DNA from: Symmetrospora coprosmae
Lineage: Eukaryota > Basidiomycota > Cystobasidiomycetes > Symmetrosporaceae
NCBI GenBank assembly: GCA_008802785.1
Contig: VUYT01000048.1
Location: 1 to 64,000 of the forward strand
Length of the DNA: 64,000 bases
Direction of reading: 5' to 3'
Part shown: in pieces, positions 21,882 to 33,926 of the stretch
Numbering within the stretch: position 1 is the stretch's first letter
How the letters are laid out: every line of letters begins with the position of its first letter
The notes under the pieces: generated by a model
What the model was told of the DNA's origin: nothing
Database searches by the model: none
Seen by the model: only the letters and a program-made list of their open reading frames with translations
Translations under genes and position numbers: made by a program

Positions 21882-24800
21882 CTACAGCGAAGCTCGGAGC
21901 GCTGCTACATTCTCGAGAATGTCCCTCCTCTCGAGCGGATCGAGCTCCTCGTTCTCGTCCTCTGCCAGGTCTGCCTCAATGTCGTCGAGGACCTTGTTGA
22001 AGACCTCTCCGCGCGTGGTGCCCAGGACCCGAGCGAGCTTGTGGGCGCGGCGAAAGTGGATGCGGACGCTCTCCATGCTGCTTCTCCCGTTGACGCCAGC
22101 GCCGGCCAGCGGATCAGCATCATCGCCAGCGCTCGACGACGCGCGAGAGTGGGAGCGCGGGGAGCCAATGTCGAATGCAGAGTCGGCAGACGAGTGCACC
22201 GTCACGCCCGACATGGCAGAATCGCGTCCTGCTCTCGACGCAGTTCCTCCGCGCGAGCCCCGCTGCGGATTGTACAGATGCGCCAGCTGCGGGTGGCTGC
22301 GCAGGCGGGCGCTTGTGCTCGGGTATGCAAAGCCAGCGGGCAGGCTGGCCGTCGTGTCGATCGAGGAGCGGCCACCGCCCAGCAGCGACTCGTCCTCGTC
22401 CGTCGTGCTGCCGTAGGATGTCTTGCCTTGTCGTGTCGGAGGCTCGACCTGGCTACCGGCGGCAGCGATGAGGGGCAGACCAAGCTCATCGTCCGTACTC
22501 GAGACGTCACCCTGCACGCTCGCCCTGTCATCTGCGTGTCCTGCCTGGCCATTGCACACACGAAGGGCCTCTTCCTCGCCCTCCTCCGCCATGACGACAC
22601 GAGCCAGGTCGTCGAGCAGATTCCGGTCTCCGCTCTCAGCAATGTAGCGCAAACTGGCCACGCTTCGTCGGTACAGGCTCGACGTGGCTGTGCTTGAGCT
22701 GGATTTGAGCACGCGGTCGCTGCTGCTTGCACGCGCGAACGAGAGCGGCCGTGGTCGGTCATCGCGAGGCACGAGCTTTCGTGGAGCGAGAATTTGCGCA
22801 GGCCGCCGAGAGCTGTACATCTGTGCGGGAGGCAAGGAGCCAAACATCTGCGAGAGGTAATCATTCGTGTCAATTGTCTAAACGTTGTCCTGAGCGCAAG
22901 TTGCTGCTGCGGGCGCCCCACCTTTTCCAGCTTTCGCGCCCGTCGAATAGCAGTGATGGCGGGGTCGGCGCCCTCTGCGACCGCCCCTCCTGATACACCA
23001 GTGACAGCAAGCGTATTCCTCTTGTGCTTCTCACTCTCGTGCGCTGCGCCCGGCTCGACACGGACATAAGCCCAGTCGGCGCTTGTGCCCGTCGGTGCCG
23101 TCGCAGCCTCTGCTCCGCTCTCTGCGCGCTCGGGCTTCTTACTCAGCCGACGAGAGGAAGGTGCCCGCTTTGGCGCTCGCTCCCGCTGCTGCTGCTGGTC
23201 GTCCGCAGAAACATGTCCCTTGCCAGCAGCGTCACTGATGCCCGCATAGCCGGACTTGGAGCGCAGGAGACGCGTGCTGGCTTTGCTGAGGAGCTTCGTG
23301 GTGCGCTTGCTCTTTCTGTCGCCGTTTGAGGATGCGCCGGATGCGATACCAAGTCCAAGGCCATGCGATGACGCGATGGGCGTAAGCGGGGCCGAGTGCA
23401 CGAGGGGCTGTGCGTTGGCGCGCAGAATGTGGTGCCCCGTGTGATCCGAGAGAGCAGAGACGGGAACTCGCTCGCCGAGGAACGCCTGCACCTTCATAAG
23501 CTTGCGCCTGCGTGCCTCTTTGGCGTCTGCCATACTTGTACGCGAGGCCTGGCGTGCCTGAGCTGGCATTCGCGGCGAGTCCCCTTCGGAAGAAAAGGTA
23601 TTGATGGAGCGAGGGGAGAGAGGCGCCGCAGCTGTTTGGAAGGTCGCCGCACTGCCCCGGCGTGCATACTCGTCCAGCTCCACTTCGGCGCGCGAATCCG
23701 GGTCGACGTCTGGCGACTTTAGCCCGAGCGCCATGTCGGGCGAGGTGAATGCGTCCGTGTGGTCGCCGTGCCGGTCAGTCCCGAAGAAGGCAGCTGAGGA
23801 TGCGCGGGACATGGCGCTGCTCTCTCCCCCATCGTCTGGGAATAGTCGTGTCTCTGGTGACGTGGCTGTAGATCGTGTCAGCCTCTCCGACTCCCGCCCA
23901 CGACGGGTCACGAAAGGCGACTCACGCGCAGTGATGGGCACGGGCGTCTTTTCCTCTCCCTCTGAATCGTCGTCCGCTCCCACGACATACGGGCTGGACT
24001 GCACGCTCAGTCCCGCAGGGGGTGGTGCAGCTGGTCGGCGGTTAGCGAGCGCTGCCGGAGACAGGAGGAGCTGGTCATCGCGGACCAATTCCCCAAGGAC
24101 AGCCTTGAGCTTCCTGCTCTTGCGGACCAGCGTGGCCTTCTCTGCTGCGGAGAGGTTGTTGGTATTGGATGGGAGGGTGCTGGCGTCGTCGTCGTCGTCG
24201 TCCTCGAAGCACATGGCGGCCGTGGCGGGCGAGCCATGGGCGGGCTCGGAGCGGGTGGACAGCGAGCGGCGGAGTGCTCCAGATCGGGTATCAGTGAACG
24301 CAGGTGCGTCGAGAGGCTGTGGAGGGGAGCTCTCGGGCGACGCGTCGTCGATGCGGACGAGGGCGGACTGGAAGGGCCCGACGTAGGGGATGTGCTGTCG
24401 TGGAGCAGCATTTCGCGCGGTTGGAGCAGGGAGCAAGGCAGTGCGCGAGTCGACAGTGTCGATGCTGTCGTACCGGCGCAGGTCGCTGCTCGAGGTGCCG
24501 CGCGAGGACGACAGCGCGCTCTCTGCGTCTGCATCGGTGTCGTCGAGGCTCGGCACGCTCTTGCGGTGCGTGGGGTCCCCAAGCGTAGGTGTGCGCCGCC
24601 CGAAGATGGCCGACGAGGGTGAAGGGGCGACCTCGCTGCCTGCGGACCAGGCGCGCCGGTGCGGCGGCGACAGGGGCGTCTGCGCAGGGTGCCGGACGTA
24701 GCGCGGGGTAGGCGGGGCAAAGAGGGGCGATGTGGGCGAGAGCACGCGCGAGGATGGACTGGACGGGGCTGCCGCGTACGACCGCGCAATGATGAGCGTC

Positions 24801-25718
24801 TTGCTGTTGACGTTCTCGCCAAAGAGCCAGCGTAGCTTGTCGTCCCGCTTTGCGCGCTGCTCTTCTGCGCTCGCTTGCACAGCTCCCGTGGTAGCGGTAG
24901 TGCCGGTCGACGCGACGCTGCCTGCGCTCGTTCGGCGCTGGAGTCCGGTGGTACTGGAACGGCGCTGCTGCTCCTCTAACAGGGTCCGCGGGAACCGTGC
25001 TCGAATGGCAGCATCGTCGGCATCGCGCTTGGCATACCGAATGCTCCCAGCGTGGTCAGCCGACGAGTGCTGCCCGAAGTGGTCTTCTCCAAGGTAGTGC
25101 TTGAGCAGGCTGGCCAGGACCCAGCGGAGGGCGCCGACTGAGCGAGTGCGTCCGACTGTGACTGGAGGCTGTGAGGCGCGCCGGTTCACGAGGGATTGAA
25201 TCATTGTGGACTGTAGGGAAATGTCGGGCTCGGGGAGGCTGTCGAGGGACTGCGCAAAGGTGCTTGCGCCATCCAAAGTGGACGCTAGTTTGTAAAGCGA
25301 GCAAAGACGCGCAGTGAACTTTGCTGCATCGTCGAGTGGGCCATCGTCGACGTCGTTCGATGCCAAAGCGGCGAGGTGGAACGGCCGTTCTCTAGATCTG
25401 GCGGCATCCGCTGCCACCGAGAAGGCCAGATACTGGCAGACAGACGCAAGTCAGTGCGTGTGCGACTGCATAAACGCTCAAGCAACGCACCAGCTCGTCC
25501 AAGTAAGCGGAAAAGTGTTGCAGAGCTTCTGGGAGGTCCAGCTCGCCGTCGACGCCGGTGCACTTGACGGAATGAGGATCTGACGACGCCGCGACGCGCT
25601 CGAGGAGGTCGAGGATGGCGCGGGCGTCGAGGAGGAAGAGAAGAAGAGAGAGTGACTGCGTGTGGGGTTGGTGCAGAGCTGCAATGAGCTGCTCTGCCCA
25701 AGGGACGACGGTGACCAT
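21882..25718 (-). CDS. Large Ser-rich protein with repeated KL..V.G motifs, unknown function
   Basis: This protein of about 1250 residues is read from three exons: 25718-25491, 25432 to about 22935, and about 22857-21882. The N-terminal 150 residues look folded and helical (PWAEQLIAALHQP, LDLLERVAAS, LPEALQHFSAYLDEL, KFTARLCSLYKLAS). The middle is long, Ser/Arg/Asp-rich and disordered. At least four copies of a short motif are scattered in it and at the end: SRKLKAVLGE, RRKLMKVQAFLGE, RARKLEKMFGSLPP (restored exactly by the last splice) and RAHKLARVLGTTRGEVFNK. The last copy is followed by an acidic helix and the end ENVAALRASL. The motif pattern, not the whole protein, may be recognisable in other fungi. 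No enzyme signature is seen. It is divergent from the next gene. The end of the second exon at AAG/GTGGGG is supported by phase. Confidence 0.75.
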
Positions 25719-26363
25719 GAGGACTATGGAACTGCGACTGCGTGGATACGACGAAACAGAAGACGCGAGCGGACGAGACTTGGACGGATCGGAAGAGCGA
25801 GAGACGAAGAACGAGATGCGATGCGATGCACTGCGGTGGTATGCGATGCGATGGGCGTCTGCGACAGAGCTGCGAACGCGCCTTTCCCCCCCTTTGAAGG
25901 GGGCGAACAAACAAGAGGCGAGGGGGCACGTGCAGGCGATGGCTCAGGCCTCGGCCACACACCGCTCGAGCCAAAAGTACGACAGCGGTACCAAAGAGAA
26001 CACTCACATGATGTCATCCAAGGTCAGCGCAATCCTCTGAAATGTACAGTGTCGTGGCTTTGCCTATCCACCGGCTTGTGGACGCATGCAGTCGCGGCCC
26101 ATGTCACGTGCGAGCCCTCGACAGGGCAGGATCATCGCATTGACGTACTCTACAGAAAGACAGAGGCACTGCCAGAGCGTGTATGGCTGTGGTATAGAGT
26201 GTACTGTACATCCGATGCATGCTCTCCGACTTGGCCCGTGCCGGTTGCTGTTCCGCACTGCCTGACCTGACTCCCGGGCCTGCTTGTCTCCCAGCCAGCG
26301 ACGCAAGACTGAGTGACACATCTCATCATCTTGGAGGACATCCGGGCGTGCAGGAGACGTCCA
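25719..26363. promoter_or_regulatory. Divergent promoter region with GATGC repeats
   Basis: About 645 bases separate two large divergent genes. GATGC units are repeated in two clusters (about 25815-25829 and 25841-25855) and a TTCCCCCCCTTTG patch lies near 25885. Open frames here are mirror images on both strands and show no protein motif, so I treat the region as regulatory and 5' untranslated. Confidence 0.4.
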
Positions 26364-29300
26364 ATGGGACATGACCGTCCATCAGGGGATGCTGCAATGA
26401 CCGACGGCGCCCACACCGACCCGCACCGGTGGAGTGGCGGCGACCCTGCCATCTCCAAACCGTACACGCACCACCGAGGAGCAGCAGGAGGGAGTGCATC
26501 TTCGTCTGGAGGAGGTGGAATCCTAGGCTATCTGCGCAGCGAGCTCGACTCTTTCGTCAAGGGACTCAGCGGGCGGCACGACGTGAGTGTCTTTGCTGGA
26601 TCTCGTGAGGAGGGCTTGACTGACTTGTTTACTCGCCGTAGGACGAGCCCGTATCGACGCAACTGCCTGTGCAGGGACACGCCCATACAAAGAAGCGTCA
26701 GAAGAGATCGCACGAGAGCGTTCTCGTCCCTGCGAATGGCAGTGATGATGAGATTGAAGCCCTCCTCGAGCAAACGGGCAGGCGCCTACCGAATCAGGGT
26801 GAATCCGCTCGAACACAGCCATGTTCAGTGATGAAGCCGCAATCCTGACCCTCTGTATCGCACTTCGCTTCTCGCAGACTATGCCTACACGCAGTTGACC
26901 GAAGCGAATCTCCGGGCGTCGTCAGGCTCGGCGTCTGTAGAACACCTAAACACCCTCCCATCCCGCACGTCGCACGACGCCACGCAGACACGGACACGCG
27001 CCTCGCTCGACGCCTATGCAAGCTACTATGACTGCAGAGACGACGCGCCCTTGCTGCCCATCGCATCTGTCTCGCCGCCACGCCATTCCAACGAGAGACA
27101 GAGCGGCAGCACCACAACACCCGAGCGGAAGCGCAAGAAGCGACAGAGGGCCGTCACAGTCGCGAACGATGACCCTGCGCTCTTCGAGTTGCGACGGCAG
27201 CTGCAGGGCGCAGAGGAACCGCTCGAGTCGGCGGTCAAAAGCGGTGTGGCGCCAGATCGCGAGGAGCAGGATGCACAGGCTAGGAGGAAGCCCCGCAGGG
27301 AAGACAGGGAAGAACGCGCCAGTCGGAGGAGGCGGGAACGAGCAGCCTCGCTCGAGCGCATGCATGCGATTGAAGAGGCGGAAGGGCGGGAACGAACACG
27401 GACAGCCAGCCATGCGACTACGGAACTGGCCATTTCACCGCCGTCGACCGGCGCAAAAGCAGCTGCTGCTTTGTCGGACCCGTCCAAGCACGACGGCGCC
27501 GAGCTCCGCAGGGTCGAAGCGCTAGAAGCCGAGGTCGAGCGCCTGCGCCGCGAGCTCGAGGAAGCGCGCACACTGGCCCAGCACCGGACAGCTCAGCGAG
27601 CGGATGAAGATCAGGTACCCAGTCATCACATGCGCCACGTCCACTTTGCACCCACGCCTCCGCTCTCCGACATCGACATGAGCGCGACATTGACTCCGAC
27701 TATCGGCGACTCGTCGTTCCTCTCCATCTCGTCGAGCAACTCCAGCTCCCTCTCATCGTCAGGCGTCGCATCGCTCTTCTCGGGCTTCCCGCATCCGCCC
27801 GCTCTCGTCCCACATCGGCCTGCCCCAGCACCGCCGCTCGTTCCCGTGCCGCCACCTGCTCCTCCTCCGCCGGCTGCGCTTGCACCGTCAGAGCGAATGA
27901 CCCCGCTCGCACTCCTCGCAGCCGCCAGACGAAGCCACCCGCCATTGTCTCGGGCCGCTACAGATCGCGTGGCCGGCTCGGAGCGAAAAGGTGCTGCGTC
28001 GCCACTGGGTGCAGACGTTGACATGGGCAAGTTCCTGAGCGAGATGAAGAGCGCAAGGCTCAGGAAAGTCGGGCTGCCTCTCGAAGGGGCTGCCAAGCGC
28101 GACAAGGAGAGGGACAGAGATAAGGAGGGCGATGAAGGCGGGATCAGGGGCGTGCTGGAAGGAGTGCTGCGCCGCCGGTTCCAAGGGTCGTCATCGACTG
28201 CAGGGCGGGACTCGGCTTCCACCGCCGCGTCGTCCTCGTTGCGGTCCCGTAAGACGGGCAAAGACTCTGGTCTCGACTCGTCGAGCAGCTCCATTACGTC
28301 ATTCTCGTCGTATCGCCCACCCGACTGGAGCATGGATCTGGCCACGAGATGTGATCGGGATGCTGCAATCAGTGCCGACCCGGGCACCGATGCAGTCCTG
28401 CCACCGCCGCGCACTTCGTCCCTGGGTGTGCGTCCTGCTGCTCGTGAAGGGCAATGGACACCAATACAAGCAGGAACATGGCTTCCGACACATGGACACT
28501 CAGCCTCGACGTCTTCGCTGCCCGTGTCCGTCCAGCGCCCAGTAGCCAGTCTGCCATCCTCCATCAAGCAGTCCCGCACGCTCTCGCACTCACAGGCTGC
28601 ATCTTTCAGCTCGCAGATTGTGCACACACCGTCTCATCAGACGAATGCGCGGTCGAGCGGCGGCGGTTCGAGGCGCAGCATTACGCAACCGGGTCACGTC
28701 TCGCTCCTGTCCAAACCGCACGCGCGCCCTTCGGCGGCGTTCGGACACGCCCTGTCTACAGACGCTCCGCCAATTCCTGCTCAGCAAGCGTGTCGGCTGC
28801 CAGCGAAGCGCTATGCCGTACCGCACGGGCATCGGGCAACCGGCAGCAGCTCTTCGACACCCGCGCCGGCCTCGACACAAGCCATGCGCGACCTCCCCGA
28901 ACCGCCCTCGACGGGTCTGACGCAACGCACGCGCAAGACGAGCAACGAGTCGGATGCCTCGCTGCCTGCAGCCGACAATGAGCGGGGTGCGTCCGTGCGG
29001 TCCGCCGGCAGTTCGTTCGACATCGACATGTACATGTACGCGCAGATGCAGCTGCATGCTGGGCCTGTCTCGCGCTCTGTGGACATCAGTGCGCAACCTG
29101 GGGATGCGCAAGGCTCGACGGCGGCGTCGGTGTCGATCGTGTCCGACGCAAGCTTTGACATTGAGGCAGAGATGGAGCAGGAGCGTCTGGAGTTATCGCC
29201 ACCTGAAGAACAGGTGAGAGGCGGGACGACGCGCCCGATGCTGGGCAGACGCATCCCGACGCTACGCTTCTCCAACACCCCGCTCCTCCCCCTGCTCAAG

Positions 29301-29606
29301 GAGGCCAACATGAGCAGCGAGGGTGACGCCGAGCAAGGACGTGAGACGCGAAGTGCCCCGTTGCAGACCCGCGCGGCCAACCAGAGCTCGCCCGGAGAAG
29401 GCAAGCCGGTGCCGACTCGTTCCAAGCGGGCGCCAGACTCGTCCTCGAGTGTGAGGATATGGGGAGACTTATCGAGAAGCCTGGGCAAGCGACGTCGCAG
29501 CAATGAGGAGAATGTGGAGGTGGGGCAACTCGAAATCACGGAAGAAGATGCGGACATGCTGCTTGATGGAGAGGAGTCGTTCCTTGCTGCGTACGGAGAG
29601 AGGTGA
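26364..29606 (+). CDS. Large disordered protein with a short coiled coil, unknown function
   Basis: Three exons (26364-26582, 26642-26798, 26878-29606) give about 1030 residues. All junctions are GT-AG and in phase (RHD/DEP, NQG/DYAY). The N-terminus holds ILGYLRSELDSFVKGLSG and a basic HTKKRQKRSHE patch that could be a nuclear signal. A charged segment (REDREERASRRRRERAASLE) precedes a clear leucine-spaced coiled coil (RRVEALEAEVERLRRELEEA). The remainder is Ser/Pro/Arg-rich, with a Pro-rich PPLVPVPPPAPPPPAAL stretch. Near the end are short acidic helices (SIVSDASFDIEAEMEQERLEL). The C-terminus, VGQLEITEEDADMLLDGEESFLAAYGER, is acidic and ordered-looking. No family is recognised. The Met at 26397 is an alternative start in the same frame. 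Confidence 0.72.
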
Positions 29607-29836
29607 CGGCGCTTGCTGGGTATACATGTGGTTGGACGTGGCGTTGCGTTGTTGTACCCCGGAACTGGGGGATTGTGCACAGAGCCAGTACGTACATGCG
29701 GAGGCAACCTCACACTCGTTCATCATCCATCTGTGTTCGCATGATTGCGGTGGACGCGTCTCCGCCGTCCCCTCAGGCACAGCAGGATGGCCTCCTGCCA
29801 ACGGTTCCATAGCAGCAGCGAAGACAGCGACGACGA

Positions 29837-31067
29837 TGCCACAGTCTACGATGATTGCGCGTGTCAGCGATGGTGGGTGGGATATGGGATCATGGAGGGA
29901 GAGAGAGCAAGAGGCGCTGATGGCGTTGGCGCATCCCTCCCAGGCCTGCCGCTGGCAGCATCCGTCGACGACGAGCAGGTGCGCGGGCTGGCGCTGACGC
30001 TGACGCTGACGGATGCGTCGACGGATGCGTAGGCTGCTGATATCCGTCGCTCTGCTCTGCTCCTGGTCGTATCCACCTCCTCACTGCCGCTGCCATGCTG
30101 GCTGCTGTCATGGTCGCGTCCAACCCGCGGTAATCCCCATATATACATCCCCTCCCACAGACAGAGACGGACCTCGCAGAGTACAAGCAGCAAGCCAAGC
30201 TCATCTTCCGCCGTCTGACAGAGACGGCCGAGCCGCGCTGCTCGATAGAGAGCGGCAAGTGCACCCTGCAGTACGTTGCGTCGGAACTCCCACCCACGCC
30301 CATGACGTGTCCGGCCATGGACCCGCGCTGATGTCGCACGCGCGCATGCATGCACGCCATGCACACAGCTACCTCATCTTGAACGGCATCGTCTACCTCA
30401 CGATAGCGGACAAGTCGTACCCGCGCAAGCTCGCGTTCTCGTACCTGGACGAGCTGAGCAAGGAGTTTGAGCGGAGCTATGCGGGTATGTCGAGCGTGCA
30501 CTGCAGTTCAATCGCCGTCATCGACGCACACTGAGACCTGGTATGCGCGCACACCCGCGCAGACGAGGCCTTCAAGCCGCAGCTCCGGCCGTATGCATTC
30601 GTCAAGTTTGACACGTTCATCCAGCGCACGAAACGGCTGTACCAGGACTCGAGGTGCGAGACCGCCTACCCACGTCCTGCCTATGCTTGGCAAGACTGAC
30701 GTCGCGCCACATGACTAGGACAATGGCCAATGCCAAAGGAGGCGGCGGGCTCGACCGCTTGAATGAGGACCTGCAGGACGTGACGCGCATCATGACAAAG
30801 AACATGGAAGACCTCCTCTGGCGCGGGGACTCGCTCGATCGTGCGGCTGTCGCCAATGTGCTCGTGCCTTCCCAAGCAATGATGCTAATCTGCCCGTCTC
30901 TTCTCCACACAGGCATGTCGACAATGTCGACATCGCTCCGGGACGAATCGCTCAAATACCGGAAAGCCGCCCGGAACATCAACTTGCATGCGCTGTACCG
31001 CAAGTGGGCACCGGTCGGTGTGCTGGGCCTCATGTTTCTGATACTGCTTTGGTGGAAGTTCTGGTAG
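29837..31067 (+). CDS. SEC22: R-SNARE SEC22
   Basis: Sec22 is the R-SNARE of ER-Golgi transport. A tiny first exon gives MPQSTMIARVSD, and phase-matched introns lead to GLPLAASVDDEQ, then LAEYKQQAKLIFRRL. The longin domain continues EPRCSIESG, CTLHYLILNGIVYLTIADKSYPRKLAFSYLDEL and RPYAFVKFDTFIQRTKRLYQD. The SNARE motif is LNEDLQDVTRIMTKNMEDLLWRGDSLDR, with the zero-layer Arg in WRGD. The last exon adds SLRDESLKYRKAARNIN and the C-terminal anchor VGVLGLMFLILLWWKFW. Length (about 220 residues) and every block match the family. The first exon is short enough to be missed by automatic gene finding. About seven exons fit in 1.2 kb. It is convergent with the isomerase gene, with 132 bases between stops. 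Confidence 0.95.
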
Positions 31068-31199
31068 CGCTGTCTGTGATGCTGTTGTATGCTTGCAATG
31101 AGGGGACCGGCCCTGCACTTCTGCGTCGCTGCCTGATGTCACAACAACCTGTTCTGCGATATCATGGAACCTGTTCTGCGATACCATGGAACGATGCGA

Positions 31200-33926
31200 C
31201 TAATCCTTCTTGACGCTGTTCGAGCCGGCAGACCCGCCGTACAGGCTGTTCTTTGTCTCGACGTACTTTGGCTGGTGCGTTGGCGGCGACCCGTTTCTGT
31301 GCGCTTGTTGTAGCTGGGCATACGCGGCGGAGGCATCATCGCTGTCGAGAACATAGACGAGGACCGAGAAGAGCGCGATAAAGAGGACAATCGCGACGAG
31401 CGACGACAGGATCGGGTGGTGCGTGAAGGCCACGGCGAGGAAGTGGAGCTTGACGCCGAGGTACCTCCCCACGCGCTCGCCGTAGCTGAGCGATATCTTT
31501 GGTTTGAGGTTGCCGTCGTAGATGCTCTCGAGCGCCGCAAACAGCTGTCGGCCGTCGATCCGGAGCGGCAGGCCCTGCGCGTCGACGGGGTAGAACCGGT
31601 CCTGCACGGGGTCGGCAATGATGACGGCTGGCTCCTTGTCGAACGCTTTCACGCCGTACGTGCTCGCGAGGTGCTTTGCCCACGTGTCTTGGTCGACCCA
31701 GACGAAATTCACGGGCGTGCCTCGCGGCCGGAGAGCAGCGCCCTGCCGCCAGGTGCGGGCAATCTGGGTCAGCCGCTCCTTGCGTTCGTCGAATGCTGCG
31801 GCACCCAGGGCCTTCTTGCTTAACGCGGCAAGAACGACGTAGCTCGCACTGCTGGCGTGCAGAGCATTCTCGAAGGGCCCCATGTAGCTGTTGTAATTGG
31901 CGCTGCCGAGCTCAGCCAGCGTGGGATGCTTGTTGCCGTGCAGCCACTGCGCGATCTCGGTCTGCGCGCGGTTGCGCTCATCGATGAGATTCGACACCGC
32001 GGGTACGCCAGGATCAGACGAGGTGACCGTTGAGCGTGGGCTGGTAAAGTTGAGCGACGACGCGGGGTGCGTACCGTGGTCCTTGAAGACGATGAGGTAC
32101 GGGTTGCTCGCAGGATACTTGAAGTGCGCAAACAGGTCCAGCGAGGATGACTTGTACACTGATGCAGAACCCACGAGCGTTCGCGCAGCCTTGTGCACGA
32201 GCTCGACTTCGGGTTCGGGCGTGCTTGCTGGATACAGGTAGAGAAAGAAGACCTCTTCTTCTGTCGCAATCGTCATGAGTTCCGAAGGGCTCATGTCGCG
32301 CATGCCAGTCCTGTTTGTGTCCATCCATCAGAAGCAAGCACACGAAGTAGTCGAAGGAAAACCACCCACGCAAGCGCGGCCTTGTTGGCAAAGGCTCCCA
32401 TCTGCGACAGGCTCCTGCTGCCCTTGTACTCGACCTTCTCTCCGCCATTGTAAAAGATGAGGGTCGGGTAGCCCGTGATGCCGTGCTGCTTGCATTTTGC
32501 TTTTGTTTCGGGCGTATCGCAGTCAAACTCGACAATGTTGACCTTGTCCCTGAGGACAGACGCCAGGTCGCTCCAGGTTGGGGCTGTGGAGCAGGCACGT
32601 CAGCTCGTGTTGGCTTATGCAGTAGCTGCCAGCGACCTACCGAGATGCTTGCAGTGCCCGCACCACGGCGCAAAGAACTTGACAAAGACGGGACCGCTCT
32701 CGCTGTCTGGGCTGAGAAGGCGCTCGAGCTCGGCCGTCCCGACACTTTGCACCTTGCCGTCCGTGTTCGGCGTGAGCCGCTTCTGAACGACGTGGTGCTG
32801 CTGTACTTGCAATACAGGCTCTTCTGGCAAGCCCGTAGCTGTGGGCGACGCTCTTACGGCATCCTTCGCTCGGTCCGCAGCATCGGCAGTCCCCTCGCCT
32901 GAGGAGGCGGCAGAAGTGACGACGCTCCTGCCGCCCTCGACGCCTGCAGCGAGTGCCGCGCCTGCGCCGAGGAGAGCGGCCCCTTCCGCCTGGGCAACTT
33001 TAGCGGGTGCTGTTCCCTCTGGCGTTGTGGCAGTTGTAGCAGCTGCGAGGACTGCACTATGAGCCGGATCGTCGGGCAGCCGGTCCTCCAGCCACTGATT
33101 CAGACGTTCGAGAGTGCGCTCCTTCCTGTACTGCTCCACGTACTCGCCGTTCTCGTAGAGAAAGACCGAAGGGTAGCCTTTCACGTTGTTGGCGTCGCAC
33201 AGGTCTGATGTGTTCGAAGTCGATACCTGGTCAGATAGGATGATGCAGCAGCTGGCCGTGGAAACACAGCCCGTACCTCCGTCAACAGAGCAGTCGACCT
33301 GTCCGAGATGGAAGTTGATGCTCTCTTCTTGATCCTGCCGCGCTTCAACGAGTCTGGAAGCGGACAGTGAAAGCGTCGCGTCGCGTTAGGCTCACGCCAA
33401 CGAGAGATACTCCAGCCGGTGGGTTCTCACTGGATCCAGGTCGGGGCGAACGCCTTGCAGTGGTGGCACCATCTGTAGAGGATAGCATGTCGGCGTCGGC
33501 GTCGGCGTCAGACTCAGACCGGCCTGGAGTGGTAAGTGGGCCGCTCTTTTCACGCACGGCGAGTAGTGCTCGACGAGCCTGGAGGCCGATGGGACGCGGT
33601 GTCGATGAGATGCGCGTCAGCCACGGCACGGGTCCGTCCATGTCTGTGCAGCCACGCGCAAGATGCACGGACGCGCCGGCAGCAGTGGCAGCAGCGTCCA
33701 GAGCCGTAGCAGCACCGGATAGCTCTCAGCATACGACGCACCATATCCCATCCGCGACGCTCTCCTTGAAGTTGAGACCTGTCAGTTGGCGCCCGCCGTG
33801 CATCTCGACAGCTGCCTTAGCGGGTGCAGCGGTCGCAGAGTGGACTGCCACTGCCCATGCTGCTACAAGCGCGGCAGCTATCCGACCGCGCCATGATGAG
33901 GGCGGCGATGTCATCTGGGGCCGCAT
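31200..33926 (-). CDS. Transmembrane protein disulfide isomerase with two thioredoxin domains (EPS1/TMX-like)
   Basis: This is an ER membrane oxidoreductase. The start at 33926 gives MRPQMTSPPSSW and a signal peptide (RIAAALVAAWAVAVHSATA). Thioredoxin domain 1 begins LTGLNFKESVADGIW, passes introns to VEHYSP and WCHHCKAFAPTW, and ends NNVKGYPSVFLYENGEYVEQY. Domain 2 has VGTAELERLL, VFVKFFAPWCGHCKHLG, then CKQHGITGYPTLIFYNGG. A longer redox-inactive region follows (LSPSELMT-type start to ESIYDGNL). Near the end is a membrane segment (HHPILSSLVAIVLFIALFSVLVYVL) and a short cytosolic tail ending VKKD. The tail has Lys at -2 and -3 and is close to, but not, a canonical KKxx retrieval signal. Domain layout matches yeast Eps1, which acts in quality control of plasma-membrane proteins. 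About six introns interrupt the N-terminal half. Confidence 0.9.

Noticed and set aside
22202-22860. C-terminal read-through of the long open frame ending at 22202
   Set aside because: The splice to KMFGSLPP at about 22857 restores a different, well-patterned frame ending at 21882; the read-through is an Arg/Cys-rich shadow.
19000-24000. A biosynthetic gene cluster or fungal mating-type locus
   Set aside because: No polyketide/peptide synthase, terpene cyclase, homeodomain or pheromone-receptor signature is present in the window.
27016-27690. Antisense frames across the large disordered protein gene as separate genes
   Set aside because: They mirror the Arg/Ser-rich coding strand, which has in-phase splices and a coiled coil; the antisense has no motif.
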